Shown: positions 13,040 through 21,850, counted from the stretch's first letter. The stretch is DNA of 22,265 bases from Spirochaetales bacterium (GCA_022784805.1 JALFYG010000156.1:1-22265), one strand, 5' to 3'. Notes: generated by a model not told the origin, from the sequence alone. A program made the numbers and translations.

Positions 13040-14620
13040 TTATTTCTTTTCAAAATATCTATAATCCATATCAGGGAAGATGGCGTTTCGCTTCTCCGCC
13101 TTGATAAGCCACTCTGTGTTTACTGTATTTCTACACATAGATGAGTGTACTACATTGAAGGAGCCAAGATGATTCTTGATTCTCTTCTCAGCATAGCTGG
13201 ATGAAGTGTTGTCATGAATGATGCATGGCCAGTCAGATGCCATAGCAAGCAACAGTTCACGGGATGCCTGATTCAAGAAGCGTCCCTTCAAGGATCCCTG
13301 GTCTGGGAAGCGTTCTGTCAGCTCCTGCATTCTTTCAATTGCCTTAATGGTGTGTCTGTATATCCAGGCATTGGAAGAATCGAGCCAAGTATCTGCCCCA
13401 CCTCTTGGGCCCCAGCTTGTCTCATTGATTCTGATCTCATCATAGTCTTCATCATCTTCGATTACAGAAGAAGCTGAGACCATTTCATAAGTCTTATTAT
13501 CCTGGGCAAGGGCTCTGATCACCTTCTCAAGCCATGAGAGTCCTTCATACCATCTGTGACCGAAAAGCTCAGCATCGAAGAAAAGGTTAAATACATGGTT
13601 TTGGATTCCATATGCATCCAAAAGCTTACCCTTCTTTCTGATGTTGTAGAGGAAGTTGTCGACATGAAGTGCAACCTTCTCCTGAGCCTTCTTTGGAGAG
13701 TAATAGACCTTCTCTTCAGTGTTACCTGTAATGGAGTAATACTTATAACCAGTGAAGACTCTGAGCATCGGCTCATGCATATATGGTCTTACATAATCCA
13801 TTGGAAGGTAGTATCCGATGTCACGATAGAATTCCCTGTAATCAGGATCACATGGGTATCCAGTCTTATCTGACCAAACAAGATTAGTAAGATTCCAGTC
13901 TCTTGCTACAGCCTTTAAGCCGCCTGGCATCAAGATTGGTCTATATCCACCGAACTGTGACTTATCTGGAGAACTGATGACAGACTGGGAAGGAAGCTGA
14001 ATCCACTCCACTCCATTGTCCACCAAAAGCTTCTCTAGTCCTGGATAATATCCGCACTCAGGAAGCCAGAATCCCTTAGGATTCTGTCCAAAGACTCTCT
14101 TATGTGTGCTGATGCCGACTGCTATCTGAGCGTTGACTGCACCTGGGTAGTCTTTATAAAGAGGAAGGAAGGCATGAGTAGCGGCGGAAGCCACAAGCTC
14201 AATCTTTCCTATCTCTGAGAGTCTCTTGAACTCTTTGAGAATATTTCTATCAAGATTAAGATAAAGCTCAAGGTTAAGCTTAGTCTCTTTCAGATAGATT
14301 CTTGCCATTTCATGGCACTCTTTCTCTTCATTCTTTGTTCTCTGGACTTCTTTTTCACCAAGCTCGATGTGACGCTCAAGATACTTGATGAATCTTTCCT
14401 GCAAAGGCTCATCTTCAAGCATTGAAATCAGAGTTGGTGAAAAACAGATGGAGAAACGATAATCAACATTATCTTCATCCAGCTTTCTAAGCATTCTCAA
14501 GAGAGGAATATAAGATTCGTTCAAAGCTTCATAGAGCCAATCTTCTTCCAAAAACTTCTCATATTCCAAATGCCTTACATAAGGCTGATGTGCATGAAGC
14601 ATCAGATTAATCTTGTTCAC
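13040..14620 (-). CDS. GH57 family, DUF1957: alpha-glucan branching-enzyme-like protein
   Basis: A 526-residue cytoplasmic protein of glycoside hydrolase family 57, closest in layout to the DUF1957 group, which contains 1,4-alpha-glucan branching enzymes acting on glycogen-like polymers. The conserved regions are all visible: HAHQPY (9-14), GFWLPECGYYPG with the predicted nucleophile Glu188, FDAELFGHRW with the predicted acid/base Asp349, and WGPRGGADTWLD (403-414). Both catalytic residues are intact. The start is a GTG that overlaps the upstream stop as GTGA, with a near-perfect AAGGAGGTGA Shine-Dalgarno six bases before it, inside the DUF4912 gene. The pair ends in a strong terminator. Branching is likelier than hydrolysis, but activity cannot be fixed from sequence. 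Confidence 0.88.
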   Translation of the reverse strand: MNKINLMLHAHQPYVRHLEYEKFLEEDWLYEALNESYIPLLRMLRKLDEDNVDYRFSICFSPTLISMLEDEPLQERFIKYLERHIELGEKEVQRTKNEEKECHEMARIYLKETKLNLELYLNLDRNILKEFKRLSEIGKIELVASAATHAFLPLYKDYPGAVNAQIAVGISTHKRVFGQNPKGFWLPECGYYPGLEKLLVDNGVEWIQLPSQSVISSPDKSQFGGYRPILMPGGLKAVARDWNLTNLVWSDKTGYPCDPDYREFYRDIGYYLPMDYVRPYMHEPMLRVFTGYKYYSITGNTEEKVYYSPKKAQEKVALHVDNFLYNIRKKGKLLDAYGIQNHVFNLFFDAELFGHRWYEGLSWLEKVIRALAQDNKTYEMVSASSVIEDDEDYDEIRINETSWGPRGGADTWLDSSNAWIYRHTIKAIERMQELTERFPDQGSLKGRFLNQASRELLLAMASDWPCIIHDNTSSSYAEKRIKNHLGSFNVVHSSMCRNTVNTEWLIKAEKRNAIFPDMDYRYFEKK

Positions 14621-15339
14621 GCTTCACCTCCTTCTGCGTAATCGGCAAGTATTTCTCTTACTATAGAGTTATTGATGATGTCACCTGTCTTGGTGGTAAT
14701 GAGAGAAAGATAGATCTTAAAGAGGGAATCATTCTCTTTCATCTTATCTTTATGGTCGATCCAATAGGATGAACTCATCTCGATAGGCTTGGACTGAGCC
14801 AAGGTATCTCTTGTGCCGTCCGGATAGTCTACACAGAGTGAAACAAGAATAGACTTGCTCTCGTAACTGAAACCGATATTCCACTCATCATCTTCTTCAG
14901 AGATCGGAATATCATAACACTCTTTTTCACCATTCTTGGTCACAAGAGTAACCAAGAGAAGAGGGACACCTTTCTTCTCATCTATCTTTTCCTGATCCAA
15001 AGTGGAAATGGACCAGAAAGCATAACCCCAGTCAGAGTTCTTACTTAATAAATGAATAGAAGTCTCTTCATAATGATCTGGCAAATCCTCAACACCTGGA
15101 AGCTGAGTAACATTCTCGGAGTTGTCGATGTAGTCAGTAAAGGAAGAAACATACTTAAGGTTTAGCTCTGACTTTTTGTCATCATCCAAACCATAGGCTG
15201 TATATTCTTCTTCATATTTATCAGTAAGTTCCTGAATGAGTTCTTCACGACTAAGTACATCAAAACCATCAATCTTTTCTTGCTCGGAAAGATTTCTTAA
15301 TTCATCCGTAGACAACTGCTCAAGATTAACAAGTACCAT
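14617..15339 (-). CDS. DUF4912 domain protein, partner of the GH57 enzyme
   Basis: A 240-residue soluble acidic protein. The N-terminus (about 1-45, LEQLSTDELRNLSEQEKIDGFDVLSREELIQEL) looks like a Rho-N/SAP-type helical domain. The middle (about 90-180) matches DUF4912, with LLSKNSDWGYAFWSIS where the family has LxxxPxWxYAYWEIS. DUF4912 proteins are known next to DUF1957 GH57 genes, and the fold may bind sugar polymers; that role is inference. I chose the ATG at 15339, with GGAG nine bases upstream; the TTG five codons earlier lies on that GGAG. It is translationally coupled to the GH57 gene through a four-base overlap. Confidence 0.82.
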   Translation of the reverse strand: MVLVNLEQLSTDELRNLSEQEKIDGFDVLSREELIQELTDKYEEEYTAYGLDDDKKSELNLKYVSSFTDYIDNSENVTQLPGVEDLPDHYEETSIHLLSKNSDWGYAFWSISTLDQEKIDEKKGVPLLLVTLVTKNGEKECYDIPISEEDDEWNIGFSYESKSILVSLCVDYPDGTRDTLAQSKPIEMSSSYWIDHKDKMKENDSLFKIYLSLITTKTGDIINNSIVREILADYAEGGEA

Positions 15340-15359
15340 CTGCAATTTCTCCAACCTTA

Positions 15360-15389
15360 AATTTACCTAAATATTGGCAATTTAGTCAA
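15360..15389 (-). promoter_or_regulatory. Putative promoter of the DUF4912-GH57 operon
   Basis: On the minus strand TTGACT, an 18-base spacer and TAAATT lie about 20 bases before the DUF4912 start. The -35 is good, the -10 fair. Confidence 0.4.
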
Positions 15390-15414
15390 CGAAGTGAGGA
15401 TGGAACGATTTTTC

Positions 15415-15442
15415 TTTAAATTAAACCGATTTATGGTAAAAT
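15415..15442 (+). promoter_or_regulatory. Possible promoter of the DUF3536 gene
   Basis: TTTAAA, a 16-base spacer and TAAAAT lie 22 bases before the ATG at 15465, leaving a short leader that carries the GGAG Shine-Dalgarno. The -10 is fair, the -35 weak. It is back to back with the divergent DUF4912 promoter. Confidence 0.35.
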
Positions 15443-15464
15443 CTAGGATGGAGTGACTAAAAAC

Positions 15465-17777
15465 ATGAGTAAAACATCCCTTATTTTACATGGACATTTT
15501 TACCAACCACCAAGGGAAAACCCCAAGACTGGAATAATCTCCAAACAGCCTAGTGCAAGCCCATGGGTGGATTGGAATGAAAGAATATATGATAGCTGTT
15601 ATGCAGCAAATCTATCATCAAGATATCTTGATTATTCTGGAAGAATTGTTAGTCTTACAAATAATTACGCTTATTTGTCCTTCAATTTCGGCCCTACTCT
15701 TCTCTCCTGGTTGGACAACAATCATCCTGAGGTTGTAGATGGATTGAGAGAGGCTGACAGAGACAGTATCAAGAGACTTGGACATGGTAACGCCATTCCT
15801 CAGGGCTTTAACCATTCCATTCTTCCATTGGATAAAGAAGAAAACGCAAAGCTTCAGATAGCCTGGGGTATTGAAGATTTCCAGTATCATTTCCAGAGAG
15901 ATCCGGAAGGAATGTGGCTTCCTGAATGTGGAGTTAATGAGACGGTTATCGATTTATTAAGTGAAGCTGGCATTAAATTCATCATTCTCTCTCCTTGGCA
16001 GTGCCAGAAAGTTGAGACAGATGATGGAAAGATGGTGGATCTTGGATCCAACCCAGCTCCATACAGAGAGCCATACATCCTCACAGGTAAGAGAGGCGGA
16101 GAGATTACAGCATTCTTCTATGAGCCAGGACTGGCATCAGGCATCTCCTTCGGCCACTATCTGAGAAATGCAGATTCCCTCTACTCTACTCTTTTGGATA
16201 TCAAGGCTCGTGATAAGTCTCCTCTTATTCACACTGCAACAGACGGAGAAATCTATGGTCACCATGAACCATATGGCGATATGGCTCTTGCCGCCCTTAT
16301 CAGGAAGGTAAATGAAAGAGACGACTTTGTCTTCGATAACTATGGCTCTTATATGGCAAAGCATCCTGCAACAAAGCATGCTGAGCTAAGAAAGGGAGAA
16401 GAAGGCAAAGGAACCAGCTGGTCTTGTTCCCATGGAGTATCAAGATGGTATAAGGACTGTGGCTGCCATACTGGTGGAGAAGATGGTTGGAACCAGAAAT
16501 GGCGCACAGGACTAAGAGATGCCCTCAATAATCTAGGAGACAAAATCGACATTATATTTAAGAGAGAAATCAATTCTATCTTCAATGGCCAGATTTCCAG
16601 CGAAGACTTGTTGTTACAGGCAGGAAGTGTATTCTGTGGTAAGATAGAGATGAAGAAGTTTATTTCTGACCTATCAGAGAAATATGAAATCTCCCAGATG
16701 GACAGAGAAAAGCTATCTCACCTTTTGACAGGTATGAAATATAAGCACTTCTCCTTTACTTCCTGTGGTTGGTTCTTCTCAGAGTTAAGTGGAATCGAAC
16801 CAAGACAAGATATCAAGTACGCTATCCATGCAATAACCCTCTTCCAGCAGTTTACTCAGGAAGAGCTGATGATTCCTTTCCTTAATGACTTAAAGAAGGC
16901 TAAGTCGAATATTAGGGAGCATGGAGACGGAATGCTCATTGCCCAGGAAGAGATCAAAGGCTTGGACGGAGACGTTGAGGCTGCCGTCTACTTCTATATG
17001 AACGTCTCCATGGCAAATAGCGAAAACTGGAAACGTAGATATGGTAAATACTATCTGAAGGATATCTCCACTGTTGATGGAAAAGAGTTTGAGACAACAG
17101 TTGCAGACACTTCTACTGACGAAGAGTTCTCCTTCAGAATCCTCCCTGCCTTATCCATCGACAAGGGAATTAATCTTTATGTAACAAAGATTAAGCAGAG
17201 TGGACTTAAGCCAGAACTCTACCATATCACTAACTCTGATATTCCTTTGAGAGTCCTCGATGAAGCATATAGATGGGTTGATGAAGCCATGGTGACTATC
17301 GATGAGAAGACTCTCATCGACCAGATCAACTCACTTAAGGTATATGCAATGCTTCTTTCCCAGAGCAAGGTCGGCGAAATGGATGCAAGACTTGTTGAGA
17401 ATCTTGGCGTATCAATGAGATGGATCAGAAGTCTCCTTAAATCAAAATGTAACATGAACTATGAAAAGAGAATGGATTTGATCAAGGATCTCATGTTCTT
17501 TATCCAGGCATATGGAAGAGAGAACGAGCAGTTAATGCTTGATGATCTTGTGGTCCAGTCTGTTGACTCCATGTTGAGAATAATCAAGGAGAAAGGTTTG
17601 GATGAAAATGTTGCAGTTACTCTTTCAAAGGTAATTGGAACACTTAGGGAAGTCGGTAAAGAACCAGACTTGAGAAAGCTACAGAATGAAGTCTATCATT
17701 ATTACTCAGGAAAGAAAGAGGTCAAGTGCTCAGCAGAAACTGCAGAGGCTATCTACGGAATACTTAACTTCAGTTAA
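15465..17777 (+). CDS. GH57-like DUF3536 protein
   Basis: A 770-residue protein with an N-terminal GH57 catalytic barrel and a C-terminal DUF3536 region (about 450-770). GH57 motifs: HGHFYQPPREN (9-19), GMWLPECG with predicted nucleophile Glu154, and HTATDGEIYGHHEPYGD with predicted acid/base Asp260. The Cys-rich stretch WSCSHGVSRWYKDCGCHTGG (about 322-341) is typical of this group. It presumably acts on alpha-glucans such as glycogen or maltodextrin, but I know of no tested member. I chose the ATG at 15465 because GGAG is 11 bases upstream and the protein then starts, like its relatives, just before the HGHFYQPP motif; a GTG at 15453 is the alternative. No signal peptide, so it is cytoplasmic. 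Divergent from the DUF4912-GH57 pair. Confidence 0.88.
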   Translation: MSKTSLILHGHFYQPPRENPKTGIISKQPSASPWVDWNERIYDSCYAANLSSRYLDYSGRIVSLTNNYAYLSFNFGPTLLSWLDNNHPEVVDGLREADRDSIKRLGHGNAIPQGFNHSILPLDKEENAKLQIAWGIEDFQYHFQRDPEGMWLPECGVNETVIDLLSEAGIKFIILSPWQCQKVETDDGKMVDLGSNPAPYREPYILTGKRGGEITAFFYEPGLASGISFGHYLRNADSLYSTLLDIKARDKSPLIHTATDGEIYGHHEPYGDMALAALIRKVNERDDFVFDNYGSYMAKHPATKHAELRKGEEGKGTSWSCSHGVSRWYKDCGCHTGGEDGWNQKWRTGLRDALNNLGDKIDIIFKREINSIFNGQISSEDLLLQAGSVFCGKIEMKKFISDLSEKYEISQMDREKLSHLLTGMKYKHFSFTSCGWFFSELSGIEPRQDIKYAIHAITLFQQFTQEELMIPFLNDLKKAKSNIREHGDGMLIAQEEIKGLDGDVEAAVYFYMNVSMANSENWKRRYGKYYLKDISTVDGKEFETTVADTSTDEEFSFRILPALSIDKGINLYVTKIKQSGLKPELYHITNSDIPLRVLDEAYRWVDEAMVTIDEKTLIDQINSLKVYAMLLSQSKVGEMDARLVENLGVSMRWIRSLLKSKCNMNYEKRMDLIKDLMFFIQAYGRENEQLMLDDLVVQSVDSMLRIIKEKGLDENVAVTLSKVIGTLREVGKEPDLRKLQNEVYHYYSGKKEVKCSAETAEAIYGILNFS

Positions 17778-17786
17778 GAGTTAATA

Positions 17787-18134
17787 TTACTCTTCAATAA
17801 ATGCCCATTGCGCAAGGCTTTGGGCATTTATTTTTTTCAAGGCCTTCTCGGCCTCCAACAAGCCTCTCTGGGCTTTATTAAGTTTGTACTCTTTTAATCT
17901 ACCTACAACCACCTGTACTCTATTGTCTTTCATTTCATAACCAAGGAGTACATCCATGGAGGTATCGAAAAAGTCTGCCATCTCCATGATCAAAGATAAC
18001 TCCGGACGAGATAACTTCGCTTCCCATTTATATACAGCACCAACTGTAACATTCAAGACTTCTGCCAGTTGCTCTTGAGTCAATTGTCTCTCTTTTCTAA
18101 ATGCCCTTATATTCTCTGCAAGTTTATTTTCCAT
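17787..18134 (-). CDS. XRE-type HTH regulator, probably truncated
   Basis: A 115-residue protein. Residues about 5-62 are a clear Cro/C1-type helix-turn-helix (ENIRAFRKERQLTQEQLAEVLNVTVGAVYKWE), followed by SRPELSLIMEMADFFDTSMDVLLGYEMKDN. In the long relatives that I recall from gut anaerobes, this is followed by RLKxY...AEKALKKYPNSFEIVY and a TPR-like domain of some 250 residues. Here the match stops after AEKALKK; the last 14 residues (INAQSLAQWAFIEE) are read from the antisense of the neighbour's terminator. I chose the ATG at 18134, with AAAGGA upstream and a TATAAT box at 18187-18192. The frame stays open to 18380 with two hydrophobic stretches but has no credible start there. DNA binding may remain; effector sensing is probably lost. 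Confidence 0.7.
   Translation of the reverse strand: MENKLAENIRAFRKERQLTQEQLAEVLNVTVGAVYKWEAKLSRPELSLIMEMADFFDTSMDVLLGYEMKDNRVQVVVGRLKEYKLNKAQRGLLEAEKALKKINAQSLAQWAFIEE
17799..17837 (+). terminator. Intrinsic terminator of the DUF3536 gene, overlapping the antisense HTH gene
   Basis: Arms AAATGCCCA (17799-17807) and TGGGCATTT (17821-17829) are followed by seven T (17831-17837); the loop contains the palindrome TTGCGCAA. It starts 22 bases past the DUF3536 stop and doubles as the last codons of the HTH gene on the other strand. Confidence 0.85.
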
Positions 18135-18186
18135 TCCATAGTTCCTTTGTCTATTAAATGTTAGCAAATAGAATGAACATAATGAA

Positions 18187-18214
18187 ATTATAACTAGTAT
18201 AAAACAGAGAGTAA
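18187..18214 (-). promoter_or_regulatory. Putative promoter of the HTH gene
   Basis: On the minus strand TTACTC, a 16-base spacer and a perfect TATAAT lie about 53 bases before the ATG at 18134. It sits in the AT-rich gap after recN and supports the short HTH reading. Confidence 0.45.
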
Positions 18215-18324
18215 TTAATATACCGTTAGTATTGGTTTTAAGAAATTGAGAAATAAAATATGGGCTATTTACACTCAAGATTAAATAACCCAATATCAAA
18301 CACAATCTTTTATAAAGCAAAAAA

Positions 18325-19965
18325 TTATTCACCAAGCATCTTTCTTGCGTGTTCAAGAGATATCTCGCTCTCGTCTCCACTAAGAATTCTTGCTATCTCT
18401 CTCACTCTTTCTTCTTTCTCAAGAAGTTTGATGTGGCTTATGGTTCTGCCATTCTCTTCTGTCTTGTAGACCTTATAGTGCCTGTCTGCTTCACTGGCTA
18501 TCTGAGATAGGTGCGTGATGGTGATGACCTGCTTGGTTTTGGAGAGATCTTTCAGCTCTTTGGCCACATATGAAGCAACCTTTCCTCCGATTCCTGCATC
18601 CACTTCATCAAAGAGCATAGTATCTACGCTGCCGCTTCCTTCCATGCTGGTCTTCATGGCAAGCATAAGTCTCGAGAGTTCTCCACCACTGGAGGTTTCC
18701 TGTATAAGGCTTGTCTTCTCTCCCTTGTTTGCAGCAATAAGATACTCTATCTTATCTTTGCCATAAGGCCCTGGCTGAGTAAGAGGAGTGACGGCAATGG
18801 TGAAGACAGCTGCTTCCATACCTAGTCTATGAAGTTTTTCCTCTATTCTCTTTGAGAAGGTTTCAGCACCATTCTTTCTTAGTGTCGAGAGCTTATCTGC
18901 TCTGATATTCACTTCTTTGGAGAGTCTTTCTATCTTCTTTTCCAAGCTTGAAATAATATCGGAAGAGTCTGAGATCATCTCTAACTTCTCCCTAAACTTC
19001 TCTCTTTCTTCAATGGCAGCTTCAACAGAGCCTCCGAATCTTCTCTTCATTCTCTGAATTACGGAGATTCTCTGGTTCATCATCTCTATCTCTGTTTCAC
19101 TGAAAGACATGGAAGATAGATAGTCCCTTATGCTTTCAAGAATATCTTCTGTCTCGATTGATTGGCTTTCCAGTCTTTCTGAATACTCCAGAAGAGAAGG
19201 ATCCTTCTTCTCTGCCTTTCTCATATATGAAAGCGCTTCAGAGAGAGAGGATGTTGCACTTCTAAGCTCGTCTTGGGCAGAAGACAGGTTTTCAGCTATA
19301 TATTCGCTGGAGGCCTGAAGGTTAAGTTTCTCCTTCAATTCCTCTTCCTCCCCTACCTTCAAGTCCGCGCTGTCCAGTTCAGAGAGGCAATACTTCATGT
19401 AGTCAGCTTCTTCCTGGCTACGCTCCATAAGCTCTTTTGTCTCCTTGAGCTTATTCTCTGTTTCTACAAGCTCCAGATATGACTCTCTGTAGCTTTCCAA
19501 GGCGGAGAGGGAACCTGATGCTTCGTCCAGGACTTTTCTCAGCACGTCGCTCTTCATTAATGACTGATGTGCGTGCTGGCTTGAAACATCAACAAGAAGC
19601 ATTCCCAATTCCTCCCCTTCCCCTCGAGTCAAAGCAGTACCGTTTACACTATAGGAGGATCTACCATTTGTCCTTATGACTCTTCTAAGGATAAGGGAAT
19701 TGTCTTCAACTTCTATTTCGTGTTCCTTGCACCACTCTGTCACTTCAGGGCTGGTTACAGAGAATGTTCCAGATACTTCCGCCATATCAGAACCATTACG
19801 TACAGCTTCTTTATCTGCCTTCTGGCCAAGAAGAAGAGACAAAGCTCCAAGAATTATAGATTTACCACTTCCGGTTTCACCTGTCAGACAAGTAAAGCCA
19901 TCGGAGAAATCAAGATCAAGACTATCAATGAGTACATAATTTCTGACATGAAGACTCTCAAGCAT
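18325..19965 (-). CDS. recN: DNA repair protein RecN
   Basis: A 546-residue SMC-like ATPase that acts at DNA double-strand breaks, bridging ends for RecA-dependent repair. The head is split by a coiled coil: P-loop TGETGSGKS (28-36), coiled coil about 150-370, ABC signature SSGGELSRLMLAMK (425-438), Walker B MLFDEVDAGIGG (450-461) and the H-loop ITITHLSQIA (481-490). Length is normal and all motifs are intact. The ATG overlaps the nadK 3' end by eight bases, with GGAGA ten bases upstream inside nadK. No LexA-type box could be expected ahead of it, since it is inside an operon. The last gene of the DegT-like, nadK, recN run. Confidence 0.97.
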   Translation of the reverse strand: MLESLHVRNYVLIDSLDLDFSDGFTCLTGETGSGKSIILGALSLLLGQKADKEAVRNGSDMAEVSGTFSVTSPEVTEWCKEHEIEVEDNSLILRRVIRTNGRSSYSVNGTALTRGEGEELGMLLVDVSSQHAHQSLMKSDVLRKVLDEASGSLSALESYRESYLELVETENKLKETKELMERSQEEADYMKYCLSELDSADLKVGEEEELKEKLNLQASSEYIAENLSSAQDELRSATSSLSEALSYMRKAEKKDPSLLEYSERLESQSIETEDILESIRDYLSSMSFSETEIEMMNQRISVIQRMKRRFGGSVEAAIEEREKFREKLEMISDSSDIISSLEKKIERLSKEVNIRADKLSTLRKNGAETFSKRIEEKLHRLGMEAAVFTIAVTPLTQPGPYGKDKIEYLIAANKGEKTSLIQETSSGGELSRLMLAMKTSMEGSGSVDTMLFDEVDAGIGGKVASYVAKELKDLSKTKQVITITHLSQIASEADRHYKVYKTEENGRTISHIKLLEKEERVREIARILSGDESEISLEHARKMLGE

Positions 19966-20812
19966 TTCTCATATCTCCTGCCCAATGGAGCTTCTCTCTG
20001 ATGACTTCTGTAAAGTTTCTCTTAGTGGAGTGTATTAACCTTAGTCTCTTTGAGCTCATTTCCACAACGATTTTGTCATTCTCTTCCAGTTCAAAGAGAA
20101 CCTGACCATCAACGGTCAAGACAATATCTGTCCTCTGATGTTCCAAGACTTCCAATACTATTTCCTTCTCACCTGTAACAACAGGCCTGTTGGAGAGAGT
20201 GAATGGGCAGATAGGAGTAATGATCAAAGCTCTCATTTCTGCGTCCAATATTGGACCACCGGAAGCAAGAGAGTAACCAGTACTACCTGTAGGAGTAGCG
20301 ACGATCATGCCGTCAGAGCGGAAATTACCTGCAAAGGTCTTATCGATACTTAGACCAAGGTTAATGACCTTGGCAATACCTGAGGAACATATTACGGCTT
20401 CGTTAAGACCTCTTGAGAAGAATATTTCCTTTCCCTTTCTATAGACAGATACTTTCAGCATCAATCTCTTTGAAACGTTATCGGCACCAGAGAGGTAAGC
20501 ATTCAAGCTTTCCTTCCACTCTGTCTTCTCTATTTCTGTGATATATCCAAAAGTTCCAAGGTTAACAGGAAGAACAGTTGTGCCATATGGGGCGGCACAA
20601 CGGGCAGCATAGAGTACAGTTCCATCTCCTCCAAGAGCAATGATCAGGTCAATGTCATTGCCGATATCCATGGTACCTTCAGTAGAATCGATGAAGATAG
20701 AACTAACACTTATTTTCTTTTCAGATAAATATTCTTCTATCTCTTTCGCCACTTCTTTACTTTCACTCTTAATGCTTGGAGCGATAATCAGAACTTTTTT
20801 TACTCTACTCAT
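19958..20812 (-). CDS. nadK: NAD kinase
   Basis: A 284-residue cytoplasmic enzyme that phosphorylates NAD to NADP. Motifs: ALGGDGTVLYAAR with GGDGT at 61-65, the NE pair (137-138) in GLNEAVI, RSDGMIVATPTGSTGYSLASGGP (165-187), and ITPICPFTLSNRP. All catalytic and NAD-binding signatures are present and the length is typical. AAGG lies six or so bases before the ATG, three bases after the stop of the DegT-like gene, so the two are co-transcribed. The nadK-recN order is a common bacterial pairing. Confidence 0.97.
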   Translation of the reverse strand: MSRVKKVLIIAPSIKSESKEVAKEIEEYLSEKKISVSSIFIDSTEGTMDIGNDIDLIIALGGDGTVLYAARCAAPYGTTVLPVNLGTFGYITEIEKTEWKESLNAYLSGADNVSKRLMLKVSVYRKGKEIFFSRGLNEAVICSSGIAKVINLGLSIDKTFAGNFRSDGMIVATPTGSTGYSLASGGPILDAEMRALIITPICPFTLSNRPVVTGEKEIVLEVLEHQRTDIVLTVDGQVLFELEENDKIVVEMSSKRLRLIHSTKRNFTEVIREKLHWAGDMRNA

Positions 20813-20815
20813 ACT

Positions 20816-21850
20816 CTACCTTAGAATCCCCACAACTTTCTGTACTGTAGCTATTTCAGATTGAGACAAAAATGGATACAAAGGAAAGCTTACAGCTCTC
20901 GATAAAGCTGGCACAGCTTTAGGATACTTATCAAAACGATCTTGATACTTTGATCCTATTGCTTTGCTGAATGTCTTTCTTGCTGTCACTTGGTACTTCA
21001 AAGCCAAAGCAATAGTCTCGTCAGGTCGTTCATTGACTATACAAGAAAATCCATATCCATTTATCTCAAAGTCAACGCTTCCATTTCCAAAGACCTTGAC
21101 TCTATTTCTTTTCAAGACTTCATTCTGGTATATTCTCCAGATGGATGATCTACGTAATACAACAGATGGAAGTTTCTCTAATTGGACAATGCCAAGAGCA
21201 GCGTTCATATCTGCCATCTCAATATATGGAGAGAAGTCGCTGGTCTCTTTTTTCATTAATGCTATATATTCTTCGTTATCAGAAAGAAGAACAGCACCAC
21301 CAGCAGTAGACACTATGGAATCTTCTTCTGTTGCAGATATGATAATATCCCCAATGGCACCTGGATATACTTCACCAAACTTGCTTCCAACACTTTGAGT
21401 TATATCCTCAATAATTGGAATTCCAAGTTCTTTGAATGGAGAAATGGAAGAAGGAAGAAGACCTAAAGGCTCGAAGAGAAGAAGAACTTTGACTCCTTTC
21501 GTCATGCCTTCCCTGACAGAATCCAAGTCAGGCATCATTTCAGAATCCACATCAACTAGATAAGGCTTAATACCAAAGCGTCTGAATGCCTCCGAGTAGA
21601 TCTCTGGAGACAAAACACTTATAGCACAAGAATCGCCTTCATTGAGGCCCAATATCTTTAAACAAATAGATACTGCATCAAGAAATGAACGTAAAGCAAC
21701 ACCATCCTTCTTTTTACAGTAGGTGGCATATGACTTAACAAATAGTTTCTTTTTATCTCCTGGACCAATCTTTTCATCAACCATGGTCTGAAGCACAGCG
21801 TCCATATCTTTACGAAATAGAGCAGGCTTCTGAAACTTAACTGCTGCCAT
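20816..21850 (-). CDS. Degenerate DegT/DnrJ/EryC1/StrS-family protein, PLP lysine missing
   Basis: A 344-residue protein with the fold of DegT-type sugar aminotransferases: GLNEGDSCAISVLSP, PYLVDVDSEMMPD, PIIEDITQSVGSKFG (with the conserved Asp149 and Gln152), GAIGDI, AGGAVLLSD, and the C-terminal AVSFPLYPFLSQSEIATVQKVV. Two active-site features are gone. The SGTxAL phosphate motif reads LRSFLDAV (53-60), and where relatives have SFxxxKxxTTGEGG this one has SATEEDSIVSTAGG (172-185), with an acidic residue in place of the lysine. It is therefore unlikely to be an aminotransferase. The gene is the first of the run with nadK and recN, starts without a Shine-Dalgarno and has a -10 six bases before the ATG. 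Function unknown. Confidence 0.82.
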   Translation of the reverse strand: MAAVKFQKPALFRKDMDAVLQTMVDEKIGPGDKKKLFVKSYATYCKKKDGVALRSFLDAVSICLKILGLNEGDSCAISVLSPEIYSEAFRRFGIKPYLVDVDSEMMPDLDSVREGMTKGVKVLLLFEPLGLLPSSISPFKELGIPIIEDITQSVGSKFGEVYPGAIGDIIISATEEDSIVSTAGGAVLLSDNEEYIALMKKETSDFSPYIEMADMNAALGIVQLEKLPSVVLRRSSIWRIYQNEVLKRNRVKVFGNGSVDFEINGYGFSCIVNERPDETIALALKYQVTARKTFSKAIGSKYQDRFDKYPKAVPALSRAVSFPLYPFLSQSEIATVQKVVGILR

